64,000 bases of DNA, taken from the NCBI RefSeq assembly GCF_000335475.2, contig NZ_ANAH02000066.1:186001-250000 (forward strand), written 5' to 3'. Origin of the DNA: Cystobacter fuscus DSM 2262. GTDB lineage: Bacteria; Myxococcota; Myxococcia; Myxococcales; Myxococcaceae. A program made the translations under genes and the position numbers. The notes beneath the pieces are model-generated. The model was not told where the DNA came from, did not search any database, and saw only the letters and a program-made list of their open reading frames with translations. This document shows, piece by piece, positions 25,751 through 35,984 of the stretch (position 1 is the stretch's first letter; each line of letters begins with the position of its first letter).

Positions 25751-26389
25751 GTGCTCAAGAAGATCCTCCTGGGTCTGGCTGTCGTCATCGTCGCGCTGTG
25801 CGGCTTCATCGCCACGCGTCCGTCCACCTACTCCGTCCAGCGCTCCGCGACGTTCAAGGCGCCGCCGGACATCGCCTTCGCGCTGGTGAATGACTTCCAC
25901 CAGTGGGGCGGGTGGTTGCCGTGGGGCGCGCTGGACCCGAGCCAGAAGACGACGTTCGAGGGCGCGCCCATGGGCGTGGGGGCGCGCTACGGCTGGTCCG
26001 GCAATGATGAGGTGGGCGAGGGTCGGATGCTCATCGAGGAGAGCAAGCCGAACGAGCTGGTGCGCATCCAGTTGGAGTTCATCCGCCCCTTCGCGTCCAC
26101 CAGCCGCACCACCTTCACGTTCAAGCCGGCGGCCGAGGGCGTGCAGGTGACGTGGGAGATGAGTGGCGAGGACGACTTCATGGGCAAGGCCTTCTGCCTC
26201 GTCGTCGATCGGGACGCCATGCTCGGCAAGGACTTCGACAAGGGCCTGGCGGCCATGAAGACGCTGGCGGAGGCCGAGGCTGGCAAGCGCGCCGAGGCGG
26301 CGAAGCTGGCGGCCGAGAAGGCGGCGGCCCCGGTCGAGGCTCCTCCGGCCGCCGAGGGGGGGCAGGCCGTCGCGGCTCCCACGCCCTAG
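25751..26389 (+). CDS. Membrane-anchored SRPBCC (polyketide-cyclase-like) protein
   Basis: A 212-aa protein. An N-terminal membrane helix ([20 protein letters not shown], about 5-24) is followed by a START/SRPBCC lipid-binding-like domain (about 30-165: [49 protein letters not shown]) and an Ala/Glu-rich tail. Proteins of this group bind hydrophobic ligands in a deep cavity; the ligand is unknown. The GTG start at 25751 is chosen because the helix begins there. It is a single gene between the sugar genes and lepA. Confidence 0.75.
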   Translation: MLKKILLGLAVVIVALCGFIATRPSTYSVQRSATFKAPPDIAFALVNDFHQWGGWLPWGALDPSQKTTFEGAPMGVGARYGWSGNDEVGEGRMLIEESKPNELVRIQLEFIRPFASTSRTTFTFKPAAEGVQVTWEMSGEDDFMGKAFCLVVDRDAMLGKDFDKGLAAMKTLAEAEAGKRAEAAKLAAEKAAAPVEAPPAAEGGQAVAAPTP

Positions 26390-26604
26390 ACTCCCTCCTG
26401 GGGAGGAGCTCCCGCCCCGGAGGGCCAGTGCTTCCGGGAGGTTGCGCGCGGCGGGTGAGGCCCTGGGGGCCTCTTCGGGCCCTGGGGGAGGGCGGTGACG
26501 CACGGGCGGATGCCCGGGTGCATGGTGCCGCCTCGTGTGCGTGGATTTCAGGGGGGTTCGGTGTTAGTCAAGCCGGCTTCCTCGTAACCCGAGGCCCCTC
26601 GACC

Positions 26605-28416
<1,812 letters not shown>

Positions 28417-28419
28417 CTC

Positions 28420-29658
28420 ATGTCCCTCAGCGCCACCTCACCGACCGGCTTCGAGGCCACCCTGTCCGCCCGCCAGAGTCCCGAGCACCTCAGGGCGAGC
28501 CGCGCGCTCTTGTGGCGCGAGCGGCTCACCAGCCTGTGGGCGCCCCTGGTGGTGATCGGCCTGGCGTACATTCCCTACCTGGTGCTCATCGAGTTCGTGC
28601 CCGAGTCCGCCGTGTGGAGCCAGCCGCTCATGCAGGCGCTGGCGGGGGGCATGCTGCTGTACTTCCTGGGGCTCTTGCTCTGGCGCCTGACGGTGCCCCG
28701 GGCCCGGGTGCTGCGCGCGCTGCGCAGCGAGGCGCGCGAGCTGCTCGACGAGGTGGCGCGCATCCACAAGCGCGTGCCGGGGAAGATCTCCGCCGAGGCG
28801 TCCGTGCGGCTCGCCGAGCAGGCGATGCAGGTGGAGGCCGCCATCGTCTCCGGCGAGGTGCCGCGCCTGGAGCAGGAGACGCGGGCGTTCGACGCGCTCG
28901 CCACCCAGCTGCTCGGGGTCTGGCGCAAGCAGGACACCTGGGAGGTGATCTCCGGCTTCGCCAAGGCGTTCGCGGTGGCGGTCGTCATCCGCGTCTTCAT
29001 CATCGAGCCCTACCGCATCCCCTCTGGCTCCATGCTGCCGACGCTGGAGATCGGCGATCAGGTCTTCATCAACAAGTACATCTACGGCGTGCGGTTGCCG
29101 TACACCAACTACGTGCCGTTCCAGATCGTCCGCGCCCCGGCGCGCGGGGACGTCATCGTCTTCAACAACCCCGTGCAGACGGACGTGGACTTCATCAAGC
29201 GCGTGGTGGGCGTGCCCGGCGACACCGTGGAGCTCGTCGACGGCGAGGTGCGCATCAACGGCGTGCCGCAGGAGCGCACGTTGGTGGACGCGGATCTCAT
29301 CGTCTACAACAAGCACGACGCCCTGGGCTGGTTCCCCGAGCACCGCCGGCTCTACGAGGAGAACCTGTCGGGCAAGCGGCACGCCGTGCTCCAGGACGCT
29401 CCGGCCGCCCGCACGCCGCACGAGGGGCCCTACGTCGTCCCCGAGGGCCAGGTTTTCGTCATGGGTGACAATCGGGAAAACAGTTCCGACAGCCGCTACG
29501 GCCTGGGCACCGGCCTGGGCGTGGCGTTCGTCCCCTACGGCCACATCAAGGGCAAGGCCATGGTCATCTGGATGGCGCTCGGCCACGGGGGCTGGTTGAG
29601 CGGCTTGTTCGATGGAACCGGCTTGCGCACGGATCGCCTCTTCACGCCGGTGCGCTGA
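28420..29658 (+). CDS. lepB: Signal peptidase I, with long N-terminal extension
   Basis: A 412-aa leader peptidase. The catalytic pair is Ser204 (IPSGSMLPTL) and Lys260 (DFIKRVVGVPGD), and the conserved MGDNRENSSDSR box follows near residue 348. Ahead of the peptidase domain are two membrane helices (about 40-60 and 72-92) and a helical, coiled-coil-like region (about 95-165), longer than in Escherichia coli; a third hydrophobic stretch (AFAVAVVIRVFIIEPY) directly precedes the active Ser. It cleaves signal peptides of secreted proteins, of which this window has several. Tightly coupled to lepA. Confidence 0.94.
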   Translation: MSLSATSPTGFEATLSARQSPEHLRASRALLWRERLTSLWAPLVVIGLAYIPYLVLIEFVPESAVWSQPLMQALAGGMLLYFLGLLLWRLTVPRARVLRALRSEARELLDEVARIHKRVPGKISAEASVRLAEQAMQVEAAIVSGEVPRLEQETRAFDALATQLLGVWRKQDTWEVISGFAKAFAVAVVIRVFIIEPYRIPSGSMLPTLEIGDQVFINKYIYGVRLPYTNYVPFQIVRAPARGDVIVFNNPVQTDVDFIKRVVGVPGDTVELVDGEVRINGVPQERTLVDADLIVYNKHDALGWFPEHRRLYEENLSGKRHAVLQDAPAARTPHEGPYVVPEGQVFVMGDNRENSSDSRYGLGTGLGVAFVPYGHIKGKAMVIWMALGHGGWLSGLFDGTGLRTDRLFTPVR

Positions 29659-29667
29659 AACCCACGC

Positions 29668-29696
29668 TTGACGCCCCGCGCGTGCCACGGTACGCG
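29668..29696 (+). promoter_or_regulatory. Possible sigma-70-type promoter before pyrB
   Basis: TTGACG (29668-29673), a 17-bp spacer and TACGCG (29691-29696). The -35 box is nearly ideal and the -10 box weak. The -10 ends 8 bp before the pyrB ATG, so a transcript would be nearly leaderless, although a G-run (29694-29699) could also act as a ribosome site. Confidence 0.4.
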
Positions 29697-29704
29697 GGGG
29701 CCTC

Positions 29705-30598
29705 ATGCGTCATCTGTTGGGAATCGAGGGCTTGCGTCGCTCGGACATCGAGGCGCTGCTCGATCGGGCCGAGGCCCACCTGCATGGTAGTCCCGACGCC
29801 TCGCATGTGCTCCGGGGCAAGGTGGTGGCCAACCTCTTCTTCGAGGACTCCACCCGGACTCGCACCTCCTTCGAGATGGCCGCTCACGCGCTCGGGGCCG
29901 AGGTGCTCAACTGGACGATGGCGGGCTCGTCCGTGTCCAAGGGCGAGACGCTCCTGGACACCGCGCGCAACATCGAGGCCACCGGCCCCGTGGCGCTCAT
30001 CATCCGCCACCGCTCCTCGGGCGCGCCCCACCTGGTGGCCCGGCACGTGCGCTGCGCCGTCGTCAACGCGGGGGACGGCACCCACGAGCACCCCTCGCAG
30101 GGCCTGCTGGACGCCTTCACGCTGCGCCGGCGCTGGGGAAAGCTCGACGGGCGCACGGTGCTCATCATCGGCGACGTCCTCCACAGCCGCGTGGCGCGCT
30201 CCAACCTGCACTGCCTCACCGCGCTGGGCGCGAAGGTGGTGCTGTGCGGCCCGCCCACGCTCCTGCCCCCGGGGCTCGAGGCGCTCGGAGCCCGCGTCAC
30301 CTCGCGCCTGGACGACGTGCTGCCCGAGGCGGACGCCGTCATGTGCCTGCGCGTGCAGTCCGAGCGCCAGAGCGAGAGCTTCTTTCCCTCGGCGCGTGAG
30401 TTCTCCCGGCTGTTCGGGCTCAACGCCGCCCGCGCCGAGCGGCTCAAGCCGGAGGCGCTCGTGCTGCACCCCGGCCCCATGAATCGCGGGGTGGAGATCG
30501 CTCCCGCCGTGGCCGATGGTCCCCACAGCGTCATCCTCGATCAGGTGGCGCACGGGGTGGCCGTGCGCCGTGCCGTCCTGGAGGTGGTGTGCCGATGA
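29705..30598 (+). CDS. pyrB: Aspartate carbamoyltransferase, catalytic chain
   Basis: A 297-aa transcarbamylase making carbamoyl-aspartate, the second step of UMP synthesis. FFEDSTRTRTSFE is the carbamoyl-phosphate site, NAGDGTHEHPSQGLLD and IIGDVLHSRVARSN are standard, and HPGPMNRGVEI closes the aspartate site. The length is normal for the catalytic chain. No pyrI regulatory chain is present. Its stop overlaps the pyrC ATG (ATGA), forming a pyrB-pyrC-carA operon. Confidence 0.96.
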   Translation: MRHLLGIEGLRRSDIEALLDRAEAHLHGSPDASHVLRGKVVANLFFEDSTRTRTSFEMAAHALGAEVLNWTMAGSSVSKGETLLDTARNIEATGPVALIIRHRSSGAPHLVARHVRCAVVNAGDGTHEHPSQGLLDAFTLRRRWGKLDGRTVLIIGDVLHSRVARSNLHCLTALGAKVVLCGPPTLLPPGLEALGARVTSRLDDVLPEADAVMCLRVQSERQSESFFPSAREFSRLFGLNAARAERLKPEALVLHPGPMNRGVEIAPAVADGPHSVILDQVAHGVAVRRAVLEVVCR

Positions 30599-31905
30599 AG
30601 CCGACGACAGTGCTGCTGCGCCGCGGACGCGTCATCGATCCGCGCCACGGCGTGGATGGGGTGCGGGACGTGCTGGTGCGCGACGGGGTGGTGGCCGAGG
30701 TGTCCGAGGCCCCGATTGAAGCGCCGCCGGATGCCCAGGTGGTGGACGCCCAGGGCCGGTGGGTGCTGCCGGGCTTCATCGACTTGCACGTGCACCTGCG
30801 CGAGCCGGGCGAGGAGGGCAAGGAGACGGTGCTCACCGGGAGCCGCTCGGCGGTGGCCGGTGGCTTCACCGCGGTGGTGGCGATGCCCAACACCAAGCCC
30901 GTCAACGACAGCGTGCTCGTCACCGAGTACGTGAAGGCCAAGGCGCGCGAAGCGGGGCTGTGCCGGGTGTACCTGGCGGGCGCCATCACCAAGGGCCTGC
31001 AGGGCGAGGAGATGGCGGAGATGGGGGCGCTCGTGGCCGCCGGCTGCGTGTGCATCACCGACGACGGCCGCCCGGTGATGAACGCCGGCCTCATGCGCCG
31101 CGCGCTCCAGTACGCCACCCAGTTCGACCTGCCCGTCATGGTGCACGAGGAGGACCTGACGCTGTCGGGCAAGGGGGTCATGCACGAGGGCCCCACCTCC
31201 ACGCGCCTGGGGCTCATCGGCATTCCGCCCTCGGCCGAGGTGGCCATGGTGGCGAGGGATCTCGTGCTGCTGGAGGAGACGCGCGGCCGACTGCACGTGG
31301 CCCACGTGTCGTGCGAGGGGAGCGTGCGGCTCATCCGCGAGGCCAAGCGCCGGGGCCTGCGCGTCACCGCCGAGGCCACCCCGCACCACTTCACGCTGGA
31401 GGACGAGGCGGTGGGGGACTACGACACCCACGCCCGGATGAATCCGCCCCTGCGCACCCGCCAGGACGTGCTGGCCGTGCGCGAGGCTCTCGCGGATGGA
31501 ACGATCGACGCCATCGCCACGGATCACGCGCCCCATGGGGTGCTGGAGAAGCAGGTGGAGTTCGACAAGGCGTGGAATGGCGTGGTGGGACTGGAGACCG
31601 CCCTGGGTCTCACCCTGGCGGCGGTGCGCGAGGGCGCGCTGAGCCTGACGCGGGCCGTGGCCCTCTTGTCGGATGGGCCGGCGAGGGCATTCGGCCTGCC
31701 GGGCGGCCATCTGGCCGTCGGGGCTCCGGCGGACATCACGGTAGTGGAGCCAGACGTGGAGTGGACGGTGGATGCGACGCGGTTCTTCTCCCGCAGCCGC
31801 AACACCCCCTTCCATGGCCGGCGTTTGACGGGCCGGGTCGCCCAGACGTGGGTGGGTGGCCGGCTGGTCTTCGAGAACGGGCAGACGAAGGAGTCCAGGT
31901 CATGA
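30595..31905 (+). CDS. pyrC: Dihydroorotase
   Basis: A 436-aa zinc amidohydrolase closing carbamoyl-aspartate to dihydroorotate. [10 protein letters not shown] gives the two first zinc histidines; HVAHVS, ATPHHF and ATDHAPH carry the remaining metal and catalytic residues, so this is an active type I enzyme and not a pseudo-dihydroorotase partner of PyrB. Overlaps are ATGA on both sides (pyrB and carA), showing tight coupling of the pyrimidine genes. Confidence 0.96.
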   Translation: MKPTTVLLRRGRVIDPRHGVDGVRDVLVRDGVVAEVSEAPIEAPPDAQVVDAQGRWVLPGFIDLHVHLREPGEEGKETVLTGSRSAVAGGFTAVVAMPNTKPVNDSVLVTEYVKAKAREAGLCRVYLAGAITKGLQGEEMAEMGALVAAGCVCITDDGRPVMNAGLMRRALQYATQFDLPVMVHEEDLTLSGKGVMHEGPTSTRLGLIGIPPSAEVAMVARDLVLLEETRGRLHVAHVSCEGSVRLIREAKRRGLRVTAEATPHHFTLEDEAVGDYDTHARMNPPLRTRQDVLAVREALADGTIDAIATDHAPHGVLEKQVEFDKAWNGVVGLETALGLTLAAVREGALSLTRAVALLSDGPARAFGLPGGHLAVGAPADITVVEPDVEWTVDATRFFSRSRNTPFHGRRLTGRVAQTWVGGRLVFENGQTKESRS

Positions 31906-33020
31906 AGAGGGCCGTGCTGGCGTTGGCGGATGGCACCACCTTCGAGGGTCGCGCGCTGGGCGCGTCCGGCGAGACGGTGGGTGAAGTGGTGTTCAACACG
32001 TCGATGACCGGCTACCAGGAGATCCTCACCGACCCCTCCTATGTCGGGCAGATCGTCACCATGGCGTACCCGGAGATGGGCAACGTGGGCGCCAACCCCG
32101 GCGACGAGGAGTCACCCAAGCCGCACGCGGTGGGCATGGTGGTGCGCAACGCCTCGGCACAGCAGTCCAACTGGCGCGCCCAGGAGACGCTCGACGCCTA
32201 CCTCAAGCGCCACGGGATTGTGGGCATCGAGGGGCTCGACACCCGCAGGCTCGTGCGCCACCTGCGCATCAACGGCGCGCAGATGGGCGTCGTCTCCACG
32301 GAAGGCCACTCGGCCAACGCCCTGGTGGAGCGCGCCCGCAACGCCCGGGGCATGGAGGGCATGGACCTGGCCACCGGCGTGTCCTGCGCCGAGCCCTACC
32401 TCTTCACCACCCCGTCTCCCACGCTGCTCGGCGAGGAGCCGCGCCCCGTCGTCGAGCCGCGCTTCGACGTGGTGGCCTACGACTACGGCCTCAAGCGCTC
32501 CATGCTCCACTACCTGGTGGACGTGGGGTGCCGGGTGAAGGTGGTGCCCGCGGGGACCACCGCCGAGCAGGTGCTCGCCGACAAGCCCCATGGCGTCTTC
32601 CTCGCCAACGGCCCCGGGGATCCGGCGGCGGTGAAGGGCGCGGACAAGGTGGTCGCCTCGCTGCTCGGCAAGGTGCCGGTGTTCGGCATCTGCCTGGGCC
32701 ATCAGATCCTCGCCCTGGCGCTGGGCGGGCGCACCTACAAGATGAAGTTCGGCCACCGGGGCGCCAACCAGCCGGTGAAGGATCTGCTCACGGGCAAGGT
32801 GGAAATCACCAGTCAGAATCATGGTTTCGCCGTGGATGACGCCAGCGTGAAGGGCAGGGCGACGGTGAGCCACCTCAACCTCAACGACGGCACCGTGGAG
32901 GGCCTGAACGTGCCGGACGCCCGGGCGTTCAGCGTCCAGTACCACCCGGAAGCCTCTCCGGGGCCCCATGACGCCCGCTACCTCTTCACCCGCTTCGCGA
33001 AGCTGATGGCCGGAGAGTAG
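31902..33020 (+). CDS. carA: Carbamoyl-phosphate synthase small (glutaminase) subunit
   Basis: A 372-aa glutaminase subunit. The N-terminal CarA-specific domain ([13 protein letters not shown]) precedes a class I amidotransferase domain with the nucleophile in FGICLGHQ and the His-Glu pair in [10 protein letters not shown]. It delivers ammonia to CarB for carbamoyl phosphate, used by the upstream PyrB. carB is not in the window. The start overlaps the pyrC stop by ATGA. The next gene follows after 15 bp. Confidence 0.96.
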   Translation: MKRAVLALADGTTFEGRALGASGETVGEVVFNTSMTGYQEILTDPSYVGQIVTMAYPEMGNVGANPGDEESPKPHAVGMVVRNASAQQSNWRAQETLDAYLKRHGIVGIEGLDTRRLVRHLRINGAQMGVVSTEGHSANALVERARNARGMEGMDLATGVSCAEPYLFTTPSPTLLGEEPRPVVEPRFDVVAYDYGLKRSMLHYLVDVGCRVKVVPAGTTAEQVLADKPHGVFLANGPGDPAAVKGADKVVASLLGKVPVFGICLGHQILALALGGRTYKMKFGHRGANQPVKDLLTGKVEITSQNHGFAVDDASVKGRATVSHLNLNDGTVEGLNVPDARAFSVQYHPEASPGPHDARYLFTRFAKLMAGE

Positions 33021-33035
33021 GATCTCGCCGCCCCC

Positions 33036-33719
33036 ATGGAATCCCCTCTTTCGCCGTTGTCGTACCAACCCTACCTGGATCAGCTCATCGCCTTCGGGAG
33101 CCAGGAAGAGCGCAAGCCGGACCTGCTCGTCGCCAAGGCCGAGTACCTGCGCCTGACGGGCGAGGTGTTCGAGGACGACCAGCTCTTCGAGCTGCGCATG
33201 GCGTCCTTCCTGGACTACTACCTGTACGATCGCGTCTCGCCCACGTCCGGCAAGACGCCGGCGGCGGAGCTGTACGAGCTGCGGTTGCAGAGCGGACCGC
33301 CCGAGGAGGCCAACGCCTTCCGGTGCTTCACGGAGACGGTGCACGGCCTCTTCGAGGTGCGCAAGCTGGGCAAGGGCCTGGTGCGCCTGCGCGAGCTGCA
33401 CTCGGGCAAGGACTTCGACGTCACCGAGCGCCGCCACATGGTGGGCCTGGAGACGGGAGACGTGCTGGAGGCCCGGCTCATCCCCTTCGCCGGCCATCTG
33501 CTCTTCTCCTCGGCCTTCTGCTTCCACCCGCGCGTGGCGGTGAAGGCCATCAAGGCCGAGGCCAAGCGCCGCAAGAAGAAGGAGCCCGAGCGCCCCCCCG
33601 TGGAGATGGTGTGGGAGTGCGCCCGGCGCGCGGTGAAGGCCGAGCGCTACAAGCAGATCGCCGTCGAGCGCATCTACGACTTCTCGCAGACGACGCCCTG
33701 GTTGGCGTCCGCGAGCTAG
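33036..33719 (+). CDS. Conserved hypothetical protein; 3' end is an insertion site
   Basis: A 227-aa soluble protein with no signal peptide. A helical N-terminal half (DLLVAKAEYLRLTGEVFEDD), a beta-rich middle (GLFEVRKLGKGLVRLRELHS, LETGDVLEARLIPF) and a Lys/Arg-rich stretch near 180-190 suggest a nucleic-acid-linked or regulatory protein; the function is unknown. It is 15 bp after carA and probably in the same transcript. Its last 12 codons (SQTTPWLASAS and stop) are duplicated at 35740-35779, beyond a toxin-immunity insertion. The copy attached to the gene differs from the distal copy by one residue (Thr for Pro). Confidence 0.8.
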   Translation: MESPLSPLSYQPYLDQLIAFGSQEERKPDLLVAKAEYLRLTGEVFEDDQLFELRMASFLDYYLYDRVSPTSGKTPAAELYELRLQSGPPEEANAFRCFTETVHGLFEVRKLGKGLVRLRELHSGKDFDVTERRHMVGLETGDVLEARLIPFAGHLLFSSAFCFHPRVAVKAIKAEAKRRKKKEPERPPVEMVWECARRAVKAERYKQIAVERIYDFSQTTPWLASAS

Positions 33720-33723
33720 TTCT
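33684..33723 (+). repeat. Left direct repeat of the toxin-immunity insertion
   Basis: 33691-33723 is identical to 35747-35779 (33 bp); extended to 33684/35740 the match is 39 of 40, with one difference (A at 33690, C at 35746). It covers the last codons and TAG stop of the 33036 gene. Inside it GACGCC-CTGGTT-GGCGTC (33692-33709) is a perfect 6-bp dyad around a 6-bp centre, a geometry seen in tyrosine-recombinase core sites. Confidence 0.9.
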
Positions 33724-33726
33724 GCC

Positions 33727-34305
33727 TCAGGCGTCGGTGAAGCGGAGGCCGGTCAGGCCTTCGTGTTCCATGGCCTGCTTGAGACCTTCGGTCACGATGA
33801 GCGCGCCTGACCAGCCCCAGGGCCGCGAGATGGGGGTGTCGCCCATCTTCGCGGGGTCCACTTTCAGGCCGACGACGTTCCGATACTGGCCCACCTTCTC
33901 GGGAACCCCATGCCTGGGCTCCCAGAACCTGACCTCCTCGCATCGTGCTTCGTCGATACAACGGAGGACTCGCAGGGCGTTGAGGATGAAGTAAGGCTCC
34001 GTATGACCCTCCACTCGAGCCGGGATGAACTGGACCTCTTGCTGGAGGCTCAAGCGCTCGAAGAGCGAGACGACACGGGGGGTGACCACGGGCGTGCCGG
34101 GTCCGGTCAGACTGAAATCGAGGGGTTGCCCGGCGTGTGCGATGCCCAGAACAGGCGTCCCGTCCAAGACGACGGCGCGGCCCTTCGTGAACTGCCAGGG
34201 ATCCAGTCGTTGGCCCCGATCATCCAGGTTGGTTTGACTCAAGACCCAGCGGCCAGGGACACGCATGTCGTCCCAGAGTTCGAAGTATCTGTTTCGAGAA
34301 TTCAT
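33727..34305 (-). CDS. Imm11-like immunity protein of the AHH toxin
   Basis: A 192-aa cytosolic protein without signal peptide. The pattern EPYFILNALRVLRCIDEA, a following strand-rich region, YRNVVGLKVDP and the C-terminal ALIVTEGLKQAMEHEGLTGL resembles the Imm11/DUF1629-type immunity family that accompanies nuclease toxins in myxobacteria. Its ATG overlaps the toxin stop (ATGA), so toxin and antidote are made together. The predicted role is to bind and block the AHH nuclease from sister cells. The family assignment is by eye; the gene order and coupling make the immunity role likely even if the family name is wrong. Confidence 0.72.
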   Translation of the reverse strand: MNSRNRYFELWDDMRVPGRWVLSQTNLDDRGQRLDPWQFTKGRAVVLDGTPVLGIAHAGQPLDFSLTGPGTPVVTPRVVSLFERLSLQQEVQFIPARVEGHTEPYFILNALRVLRCIDEARCEEVRFWEPRHGVPEKVGQYRNVVGLKVDPAKMGDTPISRPWGWSGALIVTEGLKQAMEHEGLTGLRFTDA

Positions 34306-35708
34306 CGCTTCTTCGTGGCGAGCTTGTTGAGTCGTGAGCCGGGGGTGCAGATGTCGCCCGCGATTTCATCCAGCGTGTCCATGAGTCGCCGTCTGCACTC
34401 TTGCCTCTTCTGACATCCTTCGAGTGCCTCCCGGAGCCGCTTGTGGATTTCCGCATGGTAGGCCTCGGGGTGGGGACCTTGATGGTCACGGAGGTAGAGG
34501 ATGTTCGCGGAATCATCAAGGCTCATCCCTGCTTGTTCGAACAACTCCTTGAACCGTGGTGTCCAGGGACCGCCGCTCACCTCCGACGTGTCATTCTTGT
34601 TCGTGGAGATGTGGTGGGCCTGATGGTTGTCCGCCTTGGCCTCGGCACAGTCTCCCGTCGTCCGGGCCTTGAGGGCCGCACTGGCCGCGGCAGCCGCCGT
34701 GTTGACGGTTACGCCCATGAGCACCACCGTCCCATTGGCTACGTGCACCTGCGTGCTAGAACCGGGGCCGAACGAGAACCCCCCGCGCGCGGGGCCGCCG
34801 AGGACATAGCGGGGCGCCTGGATCAACCCCCCCATTCCTCCCTTTGGGACTTCCGGAAGCGCTCTCGACAGCCGAGCTCCCGCCATGGTCACCAACACTC
34901 TCAAGCCCACTCCGCTCATGGCCTTCGCGAAGTGTCGGGCGGCTTCCTCCAACTGCCGGTTGTCCCGAGCAGCCTCCGCCTCGCGGAATAGCAGCAAGCA
35001 GGCTCTGCCCACGTTGACGACCTCCGCGATGGTGTAGGTCATCAGCAGGCTCAGGGTCACCGCCGCGGCGAACGCCTTGGAGAAAAGCGGTTCGGGAGCA
35101 GCCCACGCCAAGCCATACAGCATGAGGGAGAGGCCCACGGAGAGACTGAACGTGGGAGAGGAGAACAACTCCATGGCCGCAGCGTGTACGCCCTCGCCCA
35201 TGTACCGCGGTGACAGCTTTAGGGCTTGAAACCACCTGGCGCTCTCCAGGGAGTCCGGCAATGGAAAATCTGGCGAGGGCGGGCCGTAGAACTTCAGATA
35301 CTCGGCACGTACGCGCCTCTCCAGGTCCGTGGCTTTTGCACCAGATGGCGGGGTGACAGTCACGGCTGTGGTGACCGTTCCCCAGGACGCGAGGAGAGAG
35401 TGGTTTGGCCTCGGCTTCGAGGCGTTGAACTCCTTCTCCAGGGCCGCCATCAACGCCCGTACCTCTTCCACCGTCAGCGTCGCCAGCTTCGGATCTGGCC
35501 TGAGGGCGGGGAAGGTGAGTTCGAGACCGAACCGCTCGCCGCGGCCGTGGTACTCGCTCACCGCTACGGTCGCGAACTGAGAACTCAACGCGCCTTCAAC
35601 GGGAGTTGCTCGGGCAAGGAACGGCAGTAGCAACAAGCACACGGCAGGGACGAGAGCATCCTTGGGCGTGGGTAGCGTCATGTACCGAGGGAGTAGGGCG
35701 GAATTCAT
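34302..35708 (-). CDS. AHH-nuclease polymorphic toxin, membrane/secreted
   Basis: A 468-aa toxin. A signal sequence (LVPAVCLLLLPFLARA, about 19-34) is followed by a unique region, two hydrophobic segments (about 187-205 and 211-240), a Gly-rich linker (290-320) and a C-terminal nuclease of the AHH group (about 360-430): QAHHIS (His365, His366), MSLDDSANILYL with Asn402, and HQGPHPEAYH with His409 and His418. AHH is an HNH/ENDO VII-like nuclease predicted to cut nucleic acid in target cells. The immunity gene overlaps its stop. An alternative start is the Met at 35681. No promoter is obvious upstream within the unit. Confidence 0.8.
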   Translation of the reverse strand: MNSALLPRYMTLPTPKDALVPAVCLLLLPFLARATPVEGALSSQFATVAVSEYHGRGERFGLELTFPALRPDPKLATLTVEEVRALMAALEKEFNASKPRPNHSLLASWGTVTTAVTVTPPSGAKATDLERRVRAEYLKFYGPPSPDFPLPDSLESARWFQALKLSPRYMGEGVHAAAMELFSSPTFSLSVGLSLMLYGLAWAAPEPLFSKAFAAAVTLSLLMTYTIAEVVNVGRACLLLFREAEAARDNRQLEEAARHFAKAMSGVGLRVLVTMAGARLSRALPEVPKGGMGGLIQAPRYVLGGPARGGFSFGPGSSTQVHVANGTVVLMGVTVNTAAAAASAALKARTTGDCAEAKADNHQAHHISTNKNDTSEVSGGPWTPRFKELFEQAGMSLDDSANILYLRDHQGPHPEAYHAEIHKRLREALEGCQKRQECRRRLMDTLDEIAGDICTPGSRLNKLATKKR

Positions 35709-35739
35709 GGATGTGAGCCAGTGGGGGCCGAGCGTACTT

Positions 35740-35779
35740 TCGCAGCCGACGCCCTGGTTGGCGTCCGCGAGCTAGTTCT
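35740..35779 (+). repeat. Right direct repeat of the toxin-immunity insertion
   Basis: This is the second copy of the 3' end of the 33036 gene, with the same stop codon and dyad (35748-35765), now detached from any gene. In its frame it encodes SQPTPWLASAS and stop. It is probably the original chromosomal 3' end, because the sequence after it leads into the Kelch gene; the copy at 33684 would be the one brought by the insert. Confidence 0.9.
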
Positions 35780-35908
35780 CCTCGGGGAAGGTCGAGGCCC
35801 GGCTCCGGGCCTCCCTCTCCGAGCCGTGTGATTCCCCCCCCACATTCCCGTGTCTCGTCGCGTCCGGAGGCGCGCGGAGTTTCTTCGCGCAAATCACGAT
35901 TTTCTCGC

Positions 35909-35937
35909 TTGTCATCTCCGACCGAGGGGCGTATAAA
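35909..35937 (+). promoter_or_regulatory. Strong sigma-70-type promoter of the Kelch gene
   Basis: TTGTCA (35909-35914), a 17-bp spacer and TATAAA (35932-35937), 47 bp before the ATG at 35985, which has a GGAGA ribosome site. This is the best consensus promoter in the window. The rest of 35780-35984 shows no gene. Confidence 0.75.
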
Positions 35938-35984
35938 ACGCTCATTAACGGAATTTTCCTCCCCACCTGTATTCCGGAGAGCCG

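Larger units (their letters stand above)
33724..35779. mobile_element. 2,056-bp toxin-immunity insertion unit bounded by direct repeats
   Basis: The distance between the two repeat copies is exactly 2,056 bp. The unit holds only the minus-strand AHH toxin gene and its overlapping immunity gene; the immunity stop lies 3 bp inside the left repeat and the toxin ATG about 31 bp inside the right one. There is no transposase, integrase, terminal inverted repeat or short target duplication. GC is lower than the flanks: hand-counted 60-bp lines give 60 % and 62 % inside (34201, 34381) versus 72 % just outside (33421). The host gene's 3' end is restored by the repeat, as in integration at a gene end. 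Confidence 0.8.

Noticed and set aside
30595-31905. Inactive dihydroorotase-like partner of PyrB
   Set aside because: All zinc-binding histidine motifs are present, so an active PyrC is predicted.
33036-35779. The duplicated gene end as an IS element target-site duplication
   Set aside because: A 33-40 bp duplication is far longer than IS duplications, and no transposase or terminal inverted repeats exist.
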